DNA of 64,000 nt from an uncultured Pelagibacteraceae bacterium (lineage in GTDB: Bacteria; Pseudomonadota; Alphaproteobacteria; Pelagibacterales; Pelagibacteraceae): positions 19,110 through 83,109 of the forward strand of contig CACGJX010000005.1 of the NCBI GenBank assembly GCA_902573465.1, read 5' to 3'. A program made the translations under genes and the position numbers. Shown here piece after piece: positions 45,504 to 57,824 of the stretch (the first letter of the stretch is position 1; every line of letters starts with the position of its first letter). The notes below the pieces were generated by a model that worked only from the letters and a program-made list of their open reading frames with translations, searched no databases and was not told the DNA's origin.

Positions 45504-46379
45504 TCAATTAGACAATTTATTTAATAATGTTTTTCCAATCTTTGATGGAGAGTTGGCCATGGTTATTCCACAATCCTCCATTTTTTTAATCTTTTCCTTT
45601 GCGCCACCTTTGCCACCTGAAATTATGGCTCCTGCATGACCCATTCTTCGTCCTGGTGGGGCAGTAACACCTGCTATAAATCCAACAATTGGTTTTTTTA
45701 TTTTGTGATTTTTAATGAAATCTGCAGCCTCTTCTTCAGCTGTTCCTCCAATTTCACCAATCATTAAAATTGATTGGGTATCCGCGTCGTTTAAAAATAG
45801 ATTTAGACAATCTATAAAATTTGTACCATTGATAGGATCACCTCCAATTCCAATACAAGTTGATTGTCCTAATCCATTTTCTGTAGTCTGCGCTACTGCT
45901 TCATAAGTTAAAGTTCCTGATCTTGAAACTATTCCGACTGTTCCTTTTTTATGAATGCTACCAGGCATTATGCCAATTTTACACTCATCAGGAGTTATTA
46001 CACCTGGACAGTTGGGGCCAATCAGTCTACTTTTTGAATTATTCAATCTCTGTTTAACTTTTAACATGTCCTGAATAGGAATCCCTTCAGTTATACATAC
46101 AATTAGTTCTATAGATGCATCTATTGCTTCAATAATTGCTGAGGCTGCAAATTTAGCTGGGACGTATATCATAGTTGCATTAGCTCCCTCAGATTCTCTA
46201 GCCTCTTTCACTGTATTAAAAACTGGAAGGCCCAAATGTTTTTGGCCACCTTTTTTTGGTGTCACTCCACCTACTAAATTTGTTCCATATTTGATTGCTT
46301 GCTCAGAGTGAAATGTTCCATGGGAACCTGTAAATCCTTGACAGATTAATCTTGTATTTTTATTGACTAAAACTGACAT
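45504..46379 (-). CDS. sucD: Succinyl-CoA synthetase alpha subunit
   Basis: [46 protein letters not shown]. Confidence 0.98.
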   Translation of the reverse strand: MSVLVNKNTRLICQGFTGSHGTFHSEQAIKYGTNLVGGVTPKKGGQKHLGLPVFNTVKEARESEGANATMIYVPAKFAASAIIEAIDASIELIVCITEGIPIQDMLKVKQRLNNSKSRLIGPNCPGVITPDECKIGIMPGSIHKKGTVGIVSRSGTLTYEAVAQTTENGLGQSTCIGIGGDPINGTNFIDCLNLFLNDADTQSILMIGEIGGTAEEEAADFIKNHKIKKPIVGFIAGVTAPPGRRMGHAGAIISGGKGGAKEKIKKMEDCGITMANSPSKIGKTLLNKLSN

Positions 46380-47539
46380 TTACTTAATTGCCTCAACAAT
46401 TTTTTTCGCTGCATCATCCAAATTTTCAGCAGATATTAATTTTAAACCTGAATTATCTAATATTTCTTTACCTTCTTTAAAATTTGTGCCAGCTAATCTG
46501 ACTACCAAAGGAACATTGATTTTCATCTCTTTTGCAGCATCTACAACACCTTGAGCTAGAACATCACATCGCATTATGCCACCAAAAATATTGATTAATA
46601 TACCCTTTACATTTTTATCTGATAAAATTATTTTGAAAGCCGCTGAGACCTTTTCTTTTGATGCTCCCCCGCCAACATCTAAAAAATTTGCTGGCTCTTC
46701 TCCATATAATTTTATTATATCCATAGTGGCCATTGCTAAACCAGCTCCGTTAACCATGCATCCAATGCTGCCATCTAATTTGATATAAGCTAGGTCATGT
46801 TTACTAGCTTCAATTTCAGTAGGATCTTCCTCATTCAAATCTCTAAGTTCTAAAATTTCAGGATGTCTAAACAAAGCGTTACTATCAAAATTTACCTTTG
46901 CATCTAGACAAATAATTTTCTTTTCTTTTGTGAGTATTAAAGGGTTTATTTCAACCATATTTGCGTCAGTTTCAACAAACATCTTATAAATTGATTTGAT
47001 TAAAGATATTGCCTCGTTTTTTGGATTGTCCTCTAATTTAAATATTTGAATAATCTTTTCACACTCCTCATTTGAAATTTCGTCTTTTAATTCTACTTTA
47101 GTTGTCAAAATTTTGTCAGGTGATTTGCTCGCTACATCCTCAATATCCATTCCACCTTGATCACTAGAGATAAAAGCAATTTTTGAAGAAGCTCTATCTA
47201 CCAAACATGATAAATAAAATTCTTTCTCAATATCTGACGAAACTTCAACATATAATCTTTTAACTTCTCTTCCTTCAGGTCCTGTCTGATGAGTTACTAA
47301 TTTTTTTCCTAAAAGCTCTTTAGCTGATTTCTCAAGTTCTTCGAGATTATTCAGAATTTTAACACCTCCTGCTTTCCCTCTTCCACCTGCATGAATTTGA
47401 GCTTTTAAAACATATTTTTCTGTTTTTAATGACTTACATTTCTTTAAAAGTTCCTCAACCGTTAAACCAAAAACACCTTCTGGTACAATTGCTCCAAATT
47501 TTTTTAAAATTTGTTTTGCCTGATGCTCGTGTATATTCA

Positions 47540-47540
<1 letters not shown>
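46380..47540 (-). CDS. sucC: Succinyl-CoA synthetase beta subunit
   Basis: MNIHEHQAKQIL; AQIHAGGRGKAGGVK; NIFGGIMRCDVLAQGV. Confidence 0.98.
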
Positions 47541-48505
<965 letters not shown>

Positions 48506-48508
48506 TTA

Positions 48509-50002
48509 TTACTTCATTGTTGGCATCACAAATTCAGCACTAGATCTAATTCCTGAGGGCCATCTTGAGGTTATCGTTTTTAATTTAGTATAAAATTTTA
48601 TTCCTTCCATTCCATGCATTGCACTATCTCCAAACAAAGATCTTTTCCAACCACCAAAACTATGAAAAGCCATCGGCACAGGTATTGGCACATTTATACC
48701 AACCATTCCAACCTGAATCTTGCTTGCAAAAGTTCTACCAGCATCTCCATCTCTTGTATAAATACTTACACCATTTCCATATTCATGATCATTTATTAAT
48801 TTAGAAGCTTCATCAAAAGTTTTAACCCTTACGACAGATAGAACTGGGCCAAATATTTCCTCTTTATAAATCCTCATATCTTTTGTCACGTTATCAAATA
48901 AACAGCCACCAATGTAAAAGCCATTTTCATATCCTTGTAACTTTAAATTTCTTCCATCAACAACTAATTTCGCACCCTCTTTTACACCAAAATCAACATA
49001 ACTTTTTACTTTTTCTAAATGTTCTTTAGTGACTAAAGGGCCCATTTCTGAGTTTTTGTCCATTCCTGGTCCAACTTTTAAAGCCTCTGCTTTTTTTGAT
49101 AATCTAGACACTAATTCATCTCCAATATCACCAACTGCTACAGCCACTGATTGAGCCATACATCTTTCTCCAGCGGAGCCATAAGCTGCACCCATTAAGC
49201 CATTCACAGCACCATCTAAATCACAGTCTGGCATTACTACTAAATGATTTTTAGCTCCTCCTAATGCCTGAACTCTTTTTTCATTTTTGGCTGAATTTTC
49301 ATAAATATATTTAGCAATAGGAGTTGAACCAACAAAACTAACTGCTTTAATATCTTTGTTATTTAAAATTGCATCTACTGCTTCTTTGTCTCCATTTATC
49401 ACATTAAATACACCGTCTGGAAGACCAGCTTCTTTCAACAATTCTGCTAATCTTATTGCACAAGAGGGGTCTTTTTCTGATGGCTTTAATATAAATGTAT
49501 TTCCGCATGCAATAGCAATTGGAAACATCCACATCGGAACCATAGCTGGAAAATTAAATGGTGTTATTCCGGCAACAACACCTAGTGGTTGACGCATTGA
49601 CCAGCTGTCAACATCTGTCCCTACATTTTCTGAAAATTCTCCTTTAAGTAAATGTGGAATTCCGCAAGCAAATTCTACAACTTCTAATCCTCGTGTTAAT
49701 GAACCTTTTGCATCCTCATAAACTTTTCCGTGTTCAGAAACAATTAATTGTGTAAGTTCATCAGAATTTTTTTCAATTAACTCTTTAAATTTAAACATTA
49801 TCCTTGCTCTTTGGAGTGAAGGTTTTAATGACCATGTCTCAAAAGCTTTTTTTGCAATCTCTACTGCTTGATCTAAATCACTTGAGGAGGCAAGTCTTAC
49901 TTGCTTTTCCTGTTCACCAGTAGCGGGGTTAAAAACTTTTCCTTTTTTATCTGAACTTCCGGGAATTATCTTTCCACCTACAAAATGTTCAATTAATTTC
50001 AT
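48509..50002 (-). CDS. mmsA: CoA-acylating methylmalonate-semialdehyde dehydrogenase
   Basis: GVVAGITPFNFPAMVPMWMFPIAIACGN; GGAKNHLVVMPDCD; GSAGERCMA. Confidence 0.95.
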   Translation of the reverse strand: MKLIEHFVGGKIIPGSSDKKGKVFNPATGEQEKQVRLASSSDLDQAVEIAKKAFETWSLKPSLQRARIMFKFKELIEKNSDELTQLIVSEHGKVYEDAKGSLTRGLEVVEFACGIPHLLKGEFSENVGTDVDSWSMRQPLGVVAGITPFNFPAMVPMWMFPIAIACGNTFILKPSEKDPSCAIRLAELLKEAGLPDGVFNVINGDKEAVDAILNNKDIKAVSFVGSTPIAKYIYENSAKNEKRVQALGGAKNHLVVMPDCDLDGAVNGLMGAAYGSAGERCMAQSVAVAVGDIGDELVSRLSKKAEALKVGPGMDKNSEMGPLVTKEHLEKVKSYVDFGVKEGAKLVVDGRNLKLQGYENGFYIGGCLFDNVTKDMRIYKEEIFGPVLSVVRVKTFDEASKLINDHEYGNGVSIYTRDGDAGRTFASKIQVGMVGINVPIPVPMAFHSFGGWKRSLFGDSAMHGMEGIKFYTKLKTITSRWPSGIRSSAEFVMPTMK

Positions 50003-50044
50003 GAATAGGATCTTTTAGAGTAAAAATTCTTATTAGTCTATTGT

Positions 50045-50824
50045 TTAAATATTAGCTGTTGCTAACATTTTCTTTATTTCAGCAATTGCCTTTGCAGGGT
50101 TTAAACCTTTAGGGCATGCGCTAGTACAGTTCAAAATAGTATGACAACGATACAATTTAAGTTCATCAGCTACTTTTTTTAATCTGGCCTGTCTTTCCTC
50201 ATCTCTACTATCGATAATCCATCTATAAGCTTGTAATAAAACTGCTGGTCCTAAATACTTGTCTCCATTCCACCAATAACTTGGACAAGAAGTAGAACAA
50301 CAAGCACACATAATACATTCATAAGCACCATCAAGCTTAGCTCTATCCTCTTTTGACTGAATTAATTCAGCTGACTCAGATTTTGAACTCGATTTTAACC
50401 ATGGCTCAATAGATTTATATTGCTTGTATAATCCATCTAAATCTCCGATTAGGTCTTTTTTAACTTTTAAGTGTGGCAACGGATAAATATCAATATCTCC
50501 ATCAATATTTTCATGAGGAGTTGTGCAAGCAAGACCATTTTTACCACCCATGTTCATTGCACACGATCCACATACACCGTGAGCGCATGATCGTCTGTAA
50601 GCAAGGGTGGGGTCTATTTCATTTTTAATCTTATTTAAAATATCTAATACTTTAGATGGGCAGTTGTCCATATCGACCTCATATGTGTCTATTCTCGGAC
50701 CTTCTCCTGATGATGGATCCCATCTATATACATTTACTTTTCTTAAATTTTTTGAGCCAGTTTTGTCCTTAAAATATTTACCTTTTTTCGTTTTGGAATT
50801 CTCAGGTAAACTGATTTGCACCAT
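50045..50824 (-). CDS. sdhB: Succinate dehydrogenase iron-sulfur subunit
   Basis: [35 protein letters not shown]. Confidence 0.98.
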   Translation of the reverse strand: MVQISLPENSKTKKGKYFKDKTGSKNLRKVNVYRWDPSSGEGPRIDTYEVDMDNCPSKVLDILNKIKNEIDPTLAYRRSCAHGVCGSCAMNMGGKNGLACTTPHENIDGDIDIYPLPHLKVKKDLIGDLDGLYKQYKSIEPWLKSSSKSESAELIQSKEDRAKLDGAYECIMCACCSTSCPSYWWNGDKYLGPAVLLQAYRWIIDSRDEERQARLKKVADELKLYRCHTILNCTSACPKGLNPAKAIAEIKKMLATANI

Positions 50825-52599
50825 TAATATACTCTCTCCTGAGGTGGAAAATACTGTACTTCGTTAGTTAACGTTGACTTATGAACATCTCTATAACTTA
50901 TTTTTGATTTTTTCCCATCACACCAAGCTAATGTATGTTGCATAAACTTCTCGTCATCTCTTTTTGGATAGTCCTCTCTAGCATGAGCTCCTCTGCTTTC
51001 TTTCCTATTATAAGCTGAGTCAACTGTCACAACAGCTTGTCTAATTAAATTATCAAATTCTAAAGTTTCTACTAGGTCAGTATTAAATATTAATGATTTA
51101 TCTTTAACTGATAAAGAATCCAATCCATCAAATGTTTGTCGTATTTCATCAACACCCTCTTTAAGTGTTTTCTCTGTTCTAAAAACCGCACATTTTGATT
51201 GCATTGTTTTTTGCATGGACAATCTTAGTTCAGCAGTACCAATATCTCCATCGGAGTTTCTAATCTTATCAAAACGATCTAAACATTTTTGAGTTTCTGA
51301 CTCATTGATCTCTTCATGAGGTGTACCAGGTTTAACTAGTTCGGCAGCTCTTTTTGCAGCTGCTCTTCCAAAAACAACAAGATCAATTAAAGAGTTAGAC
51401 CCCAATCTATTTGCTCCATGAACTGAAACACAAGCTGCTTCTCCTATAGCCATAAGTCCTGGAACAGTTTTTTCAGAACCATTTACAGTCAAAACTTCTG
51501 CTTTATAATTAGTTGGTATACCACCCATGTTATAATGAACTGTGGGTACAACTGGAATTGGATCTTTAGTAACATCTACATTAGCAAATAATCTTGCTGC
51601 ATCTGTTATACCTGGCAATCTACTTTCTATAATTTCTTTATCAAGATGGCTTAAGTTCAAATGAACATGATCTTGATCTTTTCCAACTCCTCTTCCTTCA
51701 TTAATTTCAATTGACATTGACCTACTTACAACGTCACGTGATGCTAAATCCTTAGCTTTAGGAGCATATCTTTCCATAAATCTTTCACCTTTAGAATTTG
51801 TAAGATAACCTCCTTCACCTCTCGCACCTTCTGTTATTAAGGTGCCGTGTCCATAAATTCCAGTTGGATGAAATTGTACAAATTCCATGTCTTGTAATGG
51901 AAGACCTGCTCTTAGCACCATTGCATTTCCATCACCAGTACATGTATGAGCAGATGTTGCTGAATAGTAAACTTTTCCGTAGCCACCTGTAGCTATAATA
52001 ACAATATGAGATCTAAATCGATGAATAGTTCCATCATTTAAATTCCATGCTATCAATCCTTTACATTCTCCATCTTTCATTAAAAGATCGAGAGCAAAAT
52101 ACTCAATAAAAAACTCTGTCTTATGTTTTAAAGCTTGACCATATAGAGTGTGCAAAATTGCGTGTCCTGTTCGATCAGCTGCAGCACATGTTCTTTGGAC
52201 TATTCCATTTCCATAATTTTTAGTCATACCACCAAAAGGTCTTTGATAAATTTTGCCATCCTCTGTTCTGCTAAATGGGACACCATATTTTTCCAATTCA
52301 ATAACTGCCTTAGGAGCTTCTTTGCAAAGATACTCAATACTATCTTGGTCTCCTAACCAATCTGCTCCTTTTACAGTGTCATACATATGCCAACGCCAAT
52401 CGTCTTCGCCCATGTTTCCAAGGGCAGCTGAAATTCCACCTTGCGCAGCAGAAGTATGACTTCTTGTTGGAAATACTTTTGAAATACATGCAGTTTTTAA
52501 TCCTGCTTCACTTAAACCAACAGCAGCTCTTAAGCCGGAACCACCAGCACCTAGGACTACAACGTCGTATTCATGATCTATTATTTTATATGAACTCAT
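50824..52599 (-). CDS. sdhA: Succinate dehydrogenase flavoprotein subunit
   Basis: [46 protein letters not shown]. Confidence 0.99.
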   Translation of the reverse strand: MSSYKIIDHEYDVVVLGAGGSGLRAAVGLSEAGLKTACISKVFPTRSHTSAAQGGISAALGNMGEDDWRWHMYDTVKGADWLGDQDSIEYLCKEAPKAVIELEKYGVPFSRTEDGKIYQRPFGGMTKNYGNGIVQRTCAAADRTGHAILHTLYGQALKHKTEFFIEYFALDLLMKDGECKGLIAWNLNDGTIHRFRSHIVIIATGGYGKVYYSATSAHTCTGDGNAMVLRAGLPLQDMEFVQFHPTGIYGHGTLITEGARGEGGYLTNSKGERFMERYAPKAKDLASRDVVSRSMSIEINEGRGVGKDQDHVHLNLSHLDKEIIESRLPGITDAARLFANVDVTKDPIPVVPTVHYNMGGIPTNYKAEVLTVNGSEKTVPGLMAIGEAACVSVHGANRLGSNSLIDLVVFGRAAAKRAAELVKPGTPHEEINESETQKCLDRFDKIRNSDGDIGTAELRLSMQKTMQSKCAVFRTEKTLKEGVDEIRQTFDGLDSLSVKDKSLIFNTDLVETLEFDNLIRQAVVTVDSAYNRKESRGAHAREDYPKRDDEKFMQHTLAWCDGKKSKISYRDVHKSTLTNEVQYFPPQERVY

Positions 52600-52919
52600 A
52601 AGCTGGAGATTAATATAATTGTAATTAGAGGAATTACTACTGCTGATGCATATAAAAGCTTATTTGCGACACTTTTGATTTTATCATTTTTAATATAATC
52701 CTCAAAAACCTCACTTATACTTAAAGCTGAAAAAAAATAAGCATTTATTATAAAAATACTAAATAAAAATTTAGATAAGGGCTCTGTAAAAAATTCTATT
52801 AAATTTAAGTATTCTTTATCATAAATCATTGTGAAATTTAAAATAAACCATGTCATCAATGGCACTAGCAAAACTCCACTAATCTTTAAAAAAATCCATT
52901 TTTTAGTCGCACTAATCAT
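52596..52919 (-). CDS. sdhD: Succinate dehydrogenase membrane anchor
   Basis: Three hydrophobic segments; position between sdhC and sdhA. Confidence 0.85.
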   Translation of the reverse strand: MISATKKWIFLKISGVLLVPLMTWFILNFTMIYDKEYLNLIEFFTEPLSKFLFSIFIINAYFFSALSISEVFEDYIKNDKIKSVANKLLYASAVVIPLITIILISSL

Positions 52920-52920
52920 A

Positions 52921-53304
52921 CTAAATAAAATTTTTTCCTAATGTAAAAAAAATAATCGTCAAAATTATTGATCCAAATATTACTATTAAACCCGTAATCC
53001 TAGTTATCTTCAGTTCAAAACCATAACCTAGATCCATTATCAAGTGTCGAATTTCACTTAATATTTGAAATGAAAAGGACCATGTGATTCCCAAAATGAT
53101 AAATTTTCCAAATAATGATTTTAAAAATAAATTAATTGCTTCATAATTATTTTCACCAAGAAGAAGTAAACAAGACCAAATGCAAATAAAAGTAATTCCA
53201 ATAATATTTATTACTCCTGTAATTCTATGAGTAATGGAAACCAAAGAGGAAATATGCCATCTATAAATTTGAATATGTGGCGATAGAGGAGGTTTATTTT
53301 CCAT
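52921..53304 (-). CDS. sdhC: Succinate dehydrogenase cytochrome b556 subunit
   Basis: PPLSPHIQIYRWHISSLVSITHRITG; LSEIRHLIMDLGYGFE. Confidence 0.95.
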   Translation of the reverse strand: MENKPPLSPHIQIYRWHISSLVSITHRITGVINIIGITFICIWSCLLLLGENNYEAINLFLKSLFGKFIILGITWSFSFQILSEIRHLIMDLGYGFELKITRITGLIVIFGSIILTIIFFTLGKNFI

Positions 53305-54301
53305 AAAAATTATTTTTAATTAATGTTTCAGCTATTTCAACTGCATTCAATGCAGCGCCTCTTAAAAGATTATCAGATACAATCCACAAATTTAATCCAT
53401 TTTTTATTGTTTTATCTTCTCTAATCCTTGAAATAAAAGTTTCATCTTTTCCTTCTGCCTCTAATGGTGTCGAGTAACCTCCATCAATTCTTTCATCAAT
53501 TACTTTGCAACCATCAAAACTGTTCAATGCTTTTTTTATTTGTTCTAATGAAAAAGTTTTCTCAAATTGAATATTTACCGACTCTGAGTGAGAAACAGAT
53601 ATTGGTAACCTAACACATGTTGCTGTTAGATCGATTTTGTCATCTAAGATTTTTTTAGTCTCGTTTCTCATTTTTAATTCTTCTTTCGTGTAGCCATCTT
53701 CTGAAAAAACATCAATATGTGGAATTGCGTTAAAAGCAATTGGTTTTGTAAAATTTTCAGATTTAATATCTTTACCATCTAAAGCTAATTTAGTTTGTTT
53801 AATCAATTCATCCATTGATGCTTTACCAGCACCAGAAACAGATTGGTATGTTGAAACAACTATTCTTTTAATTACAAATAAATCATGTAATGGTTTTAAT
53901 GCGATTACTAATTGCGCTGTTGAACAATTAGGATTTGCAATAATATTTTTTTTAATATTGTTCAAAGCATCTGAATTTACTTGTGGGACTATCAAAGGAA
54001 CGTCCGGATCCATTCTAAAAAAACTAGAATTATCAATTACTAAACAATGCTTGGCTGCTTTTTCAGCAAATTTTTCAGAAATTTTACCACCTGCTGCAAA
54101 AAAAGCGATTTTAACTTTAGAAAAATCAAAATTTTCTAATTCACTCACTATAATATCTTTACCTTGAAAATGAATTTTTTTTCCAGCGCTTTTAGACGAA
54201 GCAACTAAGTAAAGATTTCCTAAAGTAAGTCCTTTTTTTTCAAGAACTTCCAGAGTTTTTCTTCCAACATTACCTGTTGCTCCTACTATTGCTATATTCA
54301 T
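53294..54301 (-). CDS. asd: Aspartate-semialdehyde dehydrogenase
   Basis: VGATGNVGRKTLEVLEKK; NPNCSTAQLVIALKPLHD; TYQSVSGAGKASMDEL. Confidence 0.97.
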   Translation of the reverse strand: MNIAIVGATGNVGRKTLEVLEKKGLTLGNLYLVASSKSAGKKIHFQGKDIIVSELENFDFSKVKIAFFAAGGKISEKFAEKAAKHCLVIDNSSFFRMDPDVPLIVPQVNSDALNNIKKNIIANPNCSTAQLVIALKPLHDLFVIKRIVVSTYQSVSGAGKASMDELIKQTKLALDGKDIKSENFTKPIAFNAIPHIDVFSEDGYTKEELKMRNETKKILDDKIDLTATCVRLPISVSHSESVNIQFEKTFSLEQIKKALNSFDGCKVIDERIDGGYSTPLEAEGKDETFISRIREDKTIKNGLNLWIVSDNLLRGAALNAVEIAETLIKNNFYGK

Positions 54302-54316
54302 GATGTAGGGTTTATA

Positions 54317-55426
54317 CTAGATGAAAGGTAAATCGCAAACTTTTACAGCTATTAAATTTCCATCAATTTCCAATAATCCTGTAGCAGATGCTTTACAATG
54401 TGGCTCATTTATCATCGCAATACCTATAGACTTTTTAAAATGAGGTGAATAACAGGCAGATCTTAAATCACCAATTAAATTTCCTTTTTCATCTTTAATA
54501 TTGAGAGATTTAGTTAAATTAATTTTGCTAATATCAATTTGAACACCCATTAATTTTCTTTTGATCCCGTCTTTTTGAATCTTTTTCAGTTTTTCCTTAC
54601 CTAGGAAATCTATATCTGTATCCAGATTTACATACTTTTCAAAACCACATTCAAATGGATTATCATTATTGTCAAAATCGTTTCCATAAGAAAGTAAACC
54701 ACTTTCTATTCTTTCAATTAAATTTGGACATCCAGCTTTTACATTGAATTCTTTTCCTAATACAAAGAGTTGATCATATAAATCTAATCCGGATTTAGTA
54801 TTTTCAACATAGATCTCAAAACCTCCTTGTTTTGACCAACCAGATCTAGCAATTAAATGTTTTACACCCTTATAATCATAATAATTAAATCCAAAAAATT
54901 TTAACTGTTTTATCCCCTCACCAAAAATTTTTTCCATCAAATCAAAAGATTTGGGCCCTTGAATTGCTAGGATATCAACATTAGGCTCAAAAATTTTTAC
55001 ATTGAATTTATTGCCTGATGCTAATCCTTTTGCAAAAAAAATAACATCGGAGTCAGCAATTGAGATCCACCATCTATCTTCAGCTAGCTTTAAAATAACT
55101 GGATCATTTACTAAATTTCCACTTTCATCAATTATTGGGCAATAATAACATCTGCCGATTTTGGAATTGGATAAATCTCTACAGGTCATAAGTTGAACAA
55201 GTTTCGCTGCATCATTGCCTGAAATTTCAACCTGTCTTTCTGCTGATACATCCCATACTTGAACATTTTTTTTTAAATGATCACAAGATTCTTCTAAAGA
55301 TCCAAATGCTGCTGGTAACAGCATATGATTATAAACTGTGTACGCAGTCACACCTTGATTTTCAACTCTTGAAGTATACGGAGTACTTCTCACTCTTCTT
55401 GATTTAGCTATTGGATAACTTTTCAT
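54317..55426 (-). CDS. dmdA: GcvT-family dimethylsulfoniopropionate demethylase
   Basis: [70 protein letters not shown]; 369 aa; clustered with dmdB/dmdC-like genes. Confidence 0.85.
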   Translation of the reverse strand: MKSYPIAKSRRVRSTPYTSRVENQGVTAYTVYNHMLLPAAFGSLEESCDHLKKNVQVWDVSAERQVEISGNDAAKLVQLMTCRDLSNSKIGRCYYCPIIDESGNLVNDPVILKLAEDRWWISIADSDVIFFAKGLASGNKFNVKIFEPNVDILAIQGPKSFDLMEKIFGEGIKQLKFFGFNYYDYKGVKHLIARSGWSKQGGFEIYVENTKSGLDLYDQLFVLGKEFNVKAGCPNLIERIESGLLSYGNDFDNNDNPFECGFEKYVNLDTDIDFLGKEKLKKIQKDGIKRKLMGVQIDISKINLTKSLNIKDEKGNLIGDLRSACYSPHFKKSIGIAMINEPHCKASATGLLEIDGNLIAVKVCDLPFI

Positions 55427-56199
55427 TTATTTAAGAATTCTAAAATCTTTTCTCTCATTTCGAATGCTTTTTCAATCATTATCATATGGCCACATCCTTT
55501 GATCACGTGAGTAGTTGAATTTTTAATCAAATTAGAGAATTTTTTTCCTGACTCTAAATTAACCATTTTATCTAATTCTCCAAATATAAGCATCGATGGT
55601 AGATCAATTTCTTTTGCAGCCTCAGAGCCATTTAAATAATTGTTACATGCATTTAAATCAACAGCCAAAATTTCACTTATATCTCTCGGCGATTGAATGA
55701 TTTTTTCTACTGGGTTACCACCAATAAACTTTTTTGAACCCTCATATCCCCATTTCATCATTAATTTAACAGCGTCTGAGTGTCCGCTTTGAGCTAATTC
55801 AATTAAATCTGGATGTACCGGCATTTTATTTGAACCTCCAACAAAAACTAATTTTTTTAGTCTTTCTTTATATCTTGAAGAATATTCGAGTATTTCTAAA
55901 CATCCTTGAGAATGACCAACTAAAATTAAGTTTTTTAATTTTAATTTATCAAATACTTTTTCCATCCAATCAGCAATTTTTTCAACACTATCTAAGCAAG
56001 GACCATCTGAATTTCCATGTCCAGGTAAATCTATAGATAATACATTATAATTTTTTGATGAAAAAAATTGTTCAGCTAGCGACCAGACAATATGTGAGAG
56101 ACCACTTCCATGTAAAAATACTATCGTATCTTTATTTGTATCTATACCCTGGCCAGAGTCGGATGCATGAATGTTTTTGTTTTCTAGTTGGAATATCAA
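55423..56199 (-). CDS. Alpha/beta hydrolase of unknown substrate inside the dmd operon
   Basis: [12 protein letters not shown], nucleophile elbow [25 protein letters not shown] triad. Confidence 0.88.
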   Translation of the reverse strand: MIFQLENKNIHASDSGQGIDTNKDTIVFLHGSGLSHIVWSLAEQFFSSKNYNVLSIDLPGHGNSDGPCLDSVEKIADWMEKVFDKLKLKNLILVGHSQGCLEILEYSSRYKERLKKLVFVGGSNKMPVHPDLIELAQSGHSDAVKLMMKWGYEGSKKFIGGNPVEKIIQSPRDISEILAVDLNACNNYLNGSEAAKEIDLPSMLIFGELDKMVNLESGKKFSNLIKNSTTHVIKGCGHMIMIEKAFEMREKILEFLNK

Positions 56200-56207
56200 T
56201 TATTTTC

Positions 56208-57824
56208 CTAAAATTTTTTTCTTAACTCAAATTTTTGAATTTTACCTGTTGAAGTCTTTGGTAATTCACAAAAAACAACTTGTTTCGGCACTTTAAAACC
56301 AGCAAGAGTTTCTTTGCAAAAACTTATTAATTCTTTTTCTGTAACTGGTTTATCTTGGACCATCTCAATAAATGCACATGGGACTTCGCCCCATTTTTCA
56401 TCTGGTTTTGCTACTACCGCTGCAATAGAAACTGATGGATGCTTTGCTAAAGTGTTTTCTATTTCGATTGAAGAAATATTTTCACCTCCAGAAATAATGA
56501 TATCTTTCGATCTGTCTTGAATTTTAACATATCCATCTGGATGCATAACTGCCAAATCTCCAGAATGAAACCATCCACCACTCATAGCTTTGTCTGTAGC
56601 ATTTTTATCCTTGAAATAACCCTTCATAACGACGTTTCCTTTAATCATAATTTCACCAATCGTTTTTCCATCTTTTGGAACTTCTTTCATAGTTTCAGGG
56701 TCCATAACTGTGATCCCCTCTGTATTAGGATATCTTACACCTTGTCTTGCCTTTATTTCATTTTGTTTTTCTTCATCAAATTCATTCCAAGAATCGTTCC
56801 AAGCACATTGAGTAACATGGCCATAAGTTTCTGTTAATCCATAGACATGCATTACCTCAAATCCAAGCTCTTTCATTTTTTTAAATATAATACTTGGTGG
56901 TGGTGCACCAGCAGTTAATACATAAACTTTTTGTTTTAATTTTTTTCTATCCGACTCTGGAGCTCCGGTGATCATATTCAATACAATCGGTGCTCCACCA
57001 AAATGGGTAACATCATATTTATCAATTAATTCAAATATTTTTTTTATATCAATATTTCTTAAACAAATAGTTCTTCCATTTAACATAGGGACAGTCCATG
57101 GATAACCCCAACCATTACAATGAAACATAGGTACAATTGTTAAAAAATTTAACCTGTTTGGCATATTCCATGCAACTGCACTTCCGGTTGACATTAAATA
57201 TGATCCTCTATGATGATAAACTACACCTTTAGGGTTTCCAGTTGTTCCTGAAGTATAACTAAGTGATAATGCTTGCCATTCATCCTCTGGCATTTTCCAA
57301 TCAAAATTTTCATCACCAGTGTTTAAAAAACTCTCATATTCTAATTCTCCAATTTGCTCACACTTAGATTGGTCTGCAAATTTATCATTGATATCGATTA
57401 TTATGATTTTTCTTTTTAAAGTATTTAAGGCCTTTTTAACCTCAACATGAAGTTGCCTATCAACAACTAAAACTTTTGCCTCACTATGTTCTAAAATATA
57501 CGCAATTGTCTTAGCATCTAATCTTATATTAATAGTATTAAGAACTGCACCTGTCATAGGAACCGAATAGTGTCCTTCAAAAATTTCAGGGGTATTAAAA
57601 GCTAAAAATGAAACAGTATCACCCTTACTAACTCCAATTTTATTAAGTGCACTAGCAAATTTTACAGTACGTTTATAAACTTGAGCCCAAGTATATTTCC
57701 TATCTTCATAAATAACTGCTTCATAATTGGGATAAATCTCATAAACTCTTTTCAAAAAAGTCAAAGGTGTTAATGGAACATAATTTGCATCATTTTTATT
57801 AAGATTAGTTTCGTAATGGCTCAT
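56208..57824 (-). CDS. dmdB: Acyl-CoA synthetase, probable 3-methylmercaptopropionyl-CoA ligase
   Basis: LSYTSGTTGNPKGVVYHHRG; GWFHSGDLAVMHPDGYVKIQDRSKDIIISGGENISS; linkage to dmdA. Confidence 0.82.
   Translation of the reverse strand: MSHYETNLNKNDANYVPLTPLTFLKRVYEIYPNYEAVIYEDRKYTWAQVYKRTVKFASALNKIGVSKGDTVSFLAFNTPEIFEGHYSVPMTGAVLNTINIRLDAKTIAYILEHSEAKVLVVDRQLHVEVKKALNTLKRKIIIIDINDKFADQSKCEQIGELEYESFLNTGDENFDWKMPEDEWQALSLSYTSGTTGNPKGVVYHHRGSYLMSTGSAVAWNMPNRLNFLTIVPMFHCNGWGYPWTVPMLNGRTICLRNIDIKKIFELIDKYDVTHFGGAPIVLNMITGAPESDRKKLKQKVYVLTAGAPPPSIIFKKMKELGFEVMHVYGLTETYGHVTQCAWNDSWNEFDEEKQNEIKARQGVRYPNTEGITVMDPETMKEVPKDGKTIGEIMIKGNVVMKGYFKDKNATDKAMSGGWFHSGDLAVMHPDGYVKIQDRSKDIIISGGENISSIEIENTLAKHPSVSIAAVVAKPDEKWGEVPCAFIEMVQDKPVTEKELISFCKETLAGFKVPKQVVFCELPKTSTGKIQKFELRKKF

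Noticed and set aside
48614-48804. Two overlapping plus-strand ORFs antisense to mmsA
   Set aside because: Different frames of the same stretch, both low-complexity; mmsA coding is clear.
56517-56837. 106-aa plus-strand ORF antisense to dmdB
   Set aside because: Lies wholly inside a well-supported CDS; sequence has no recognisable domain; long antisense ORFs are expected by chance here.
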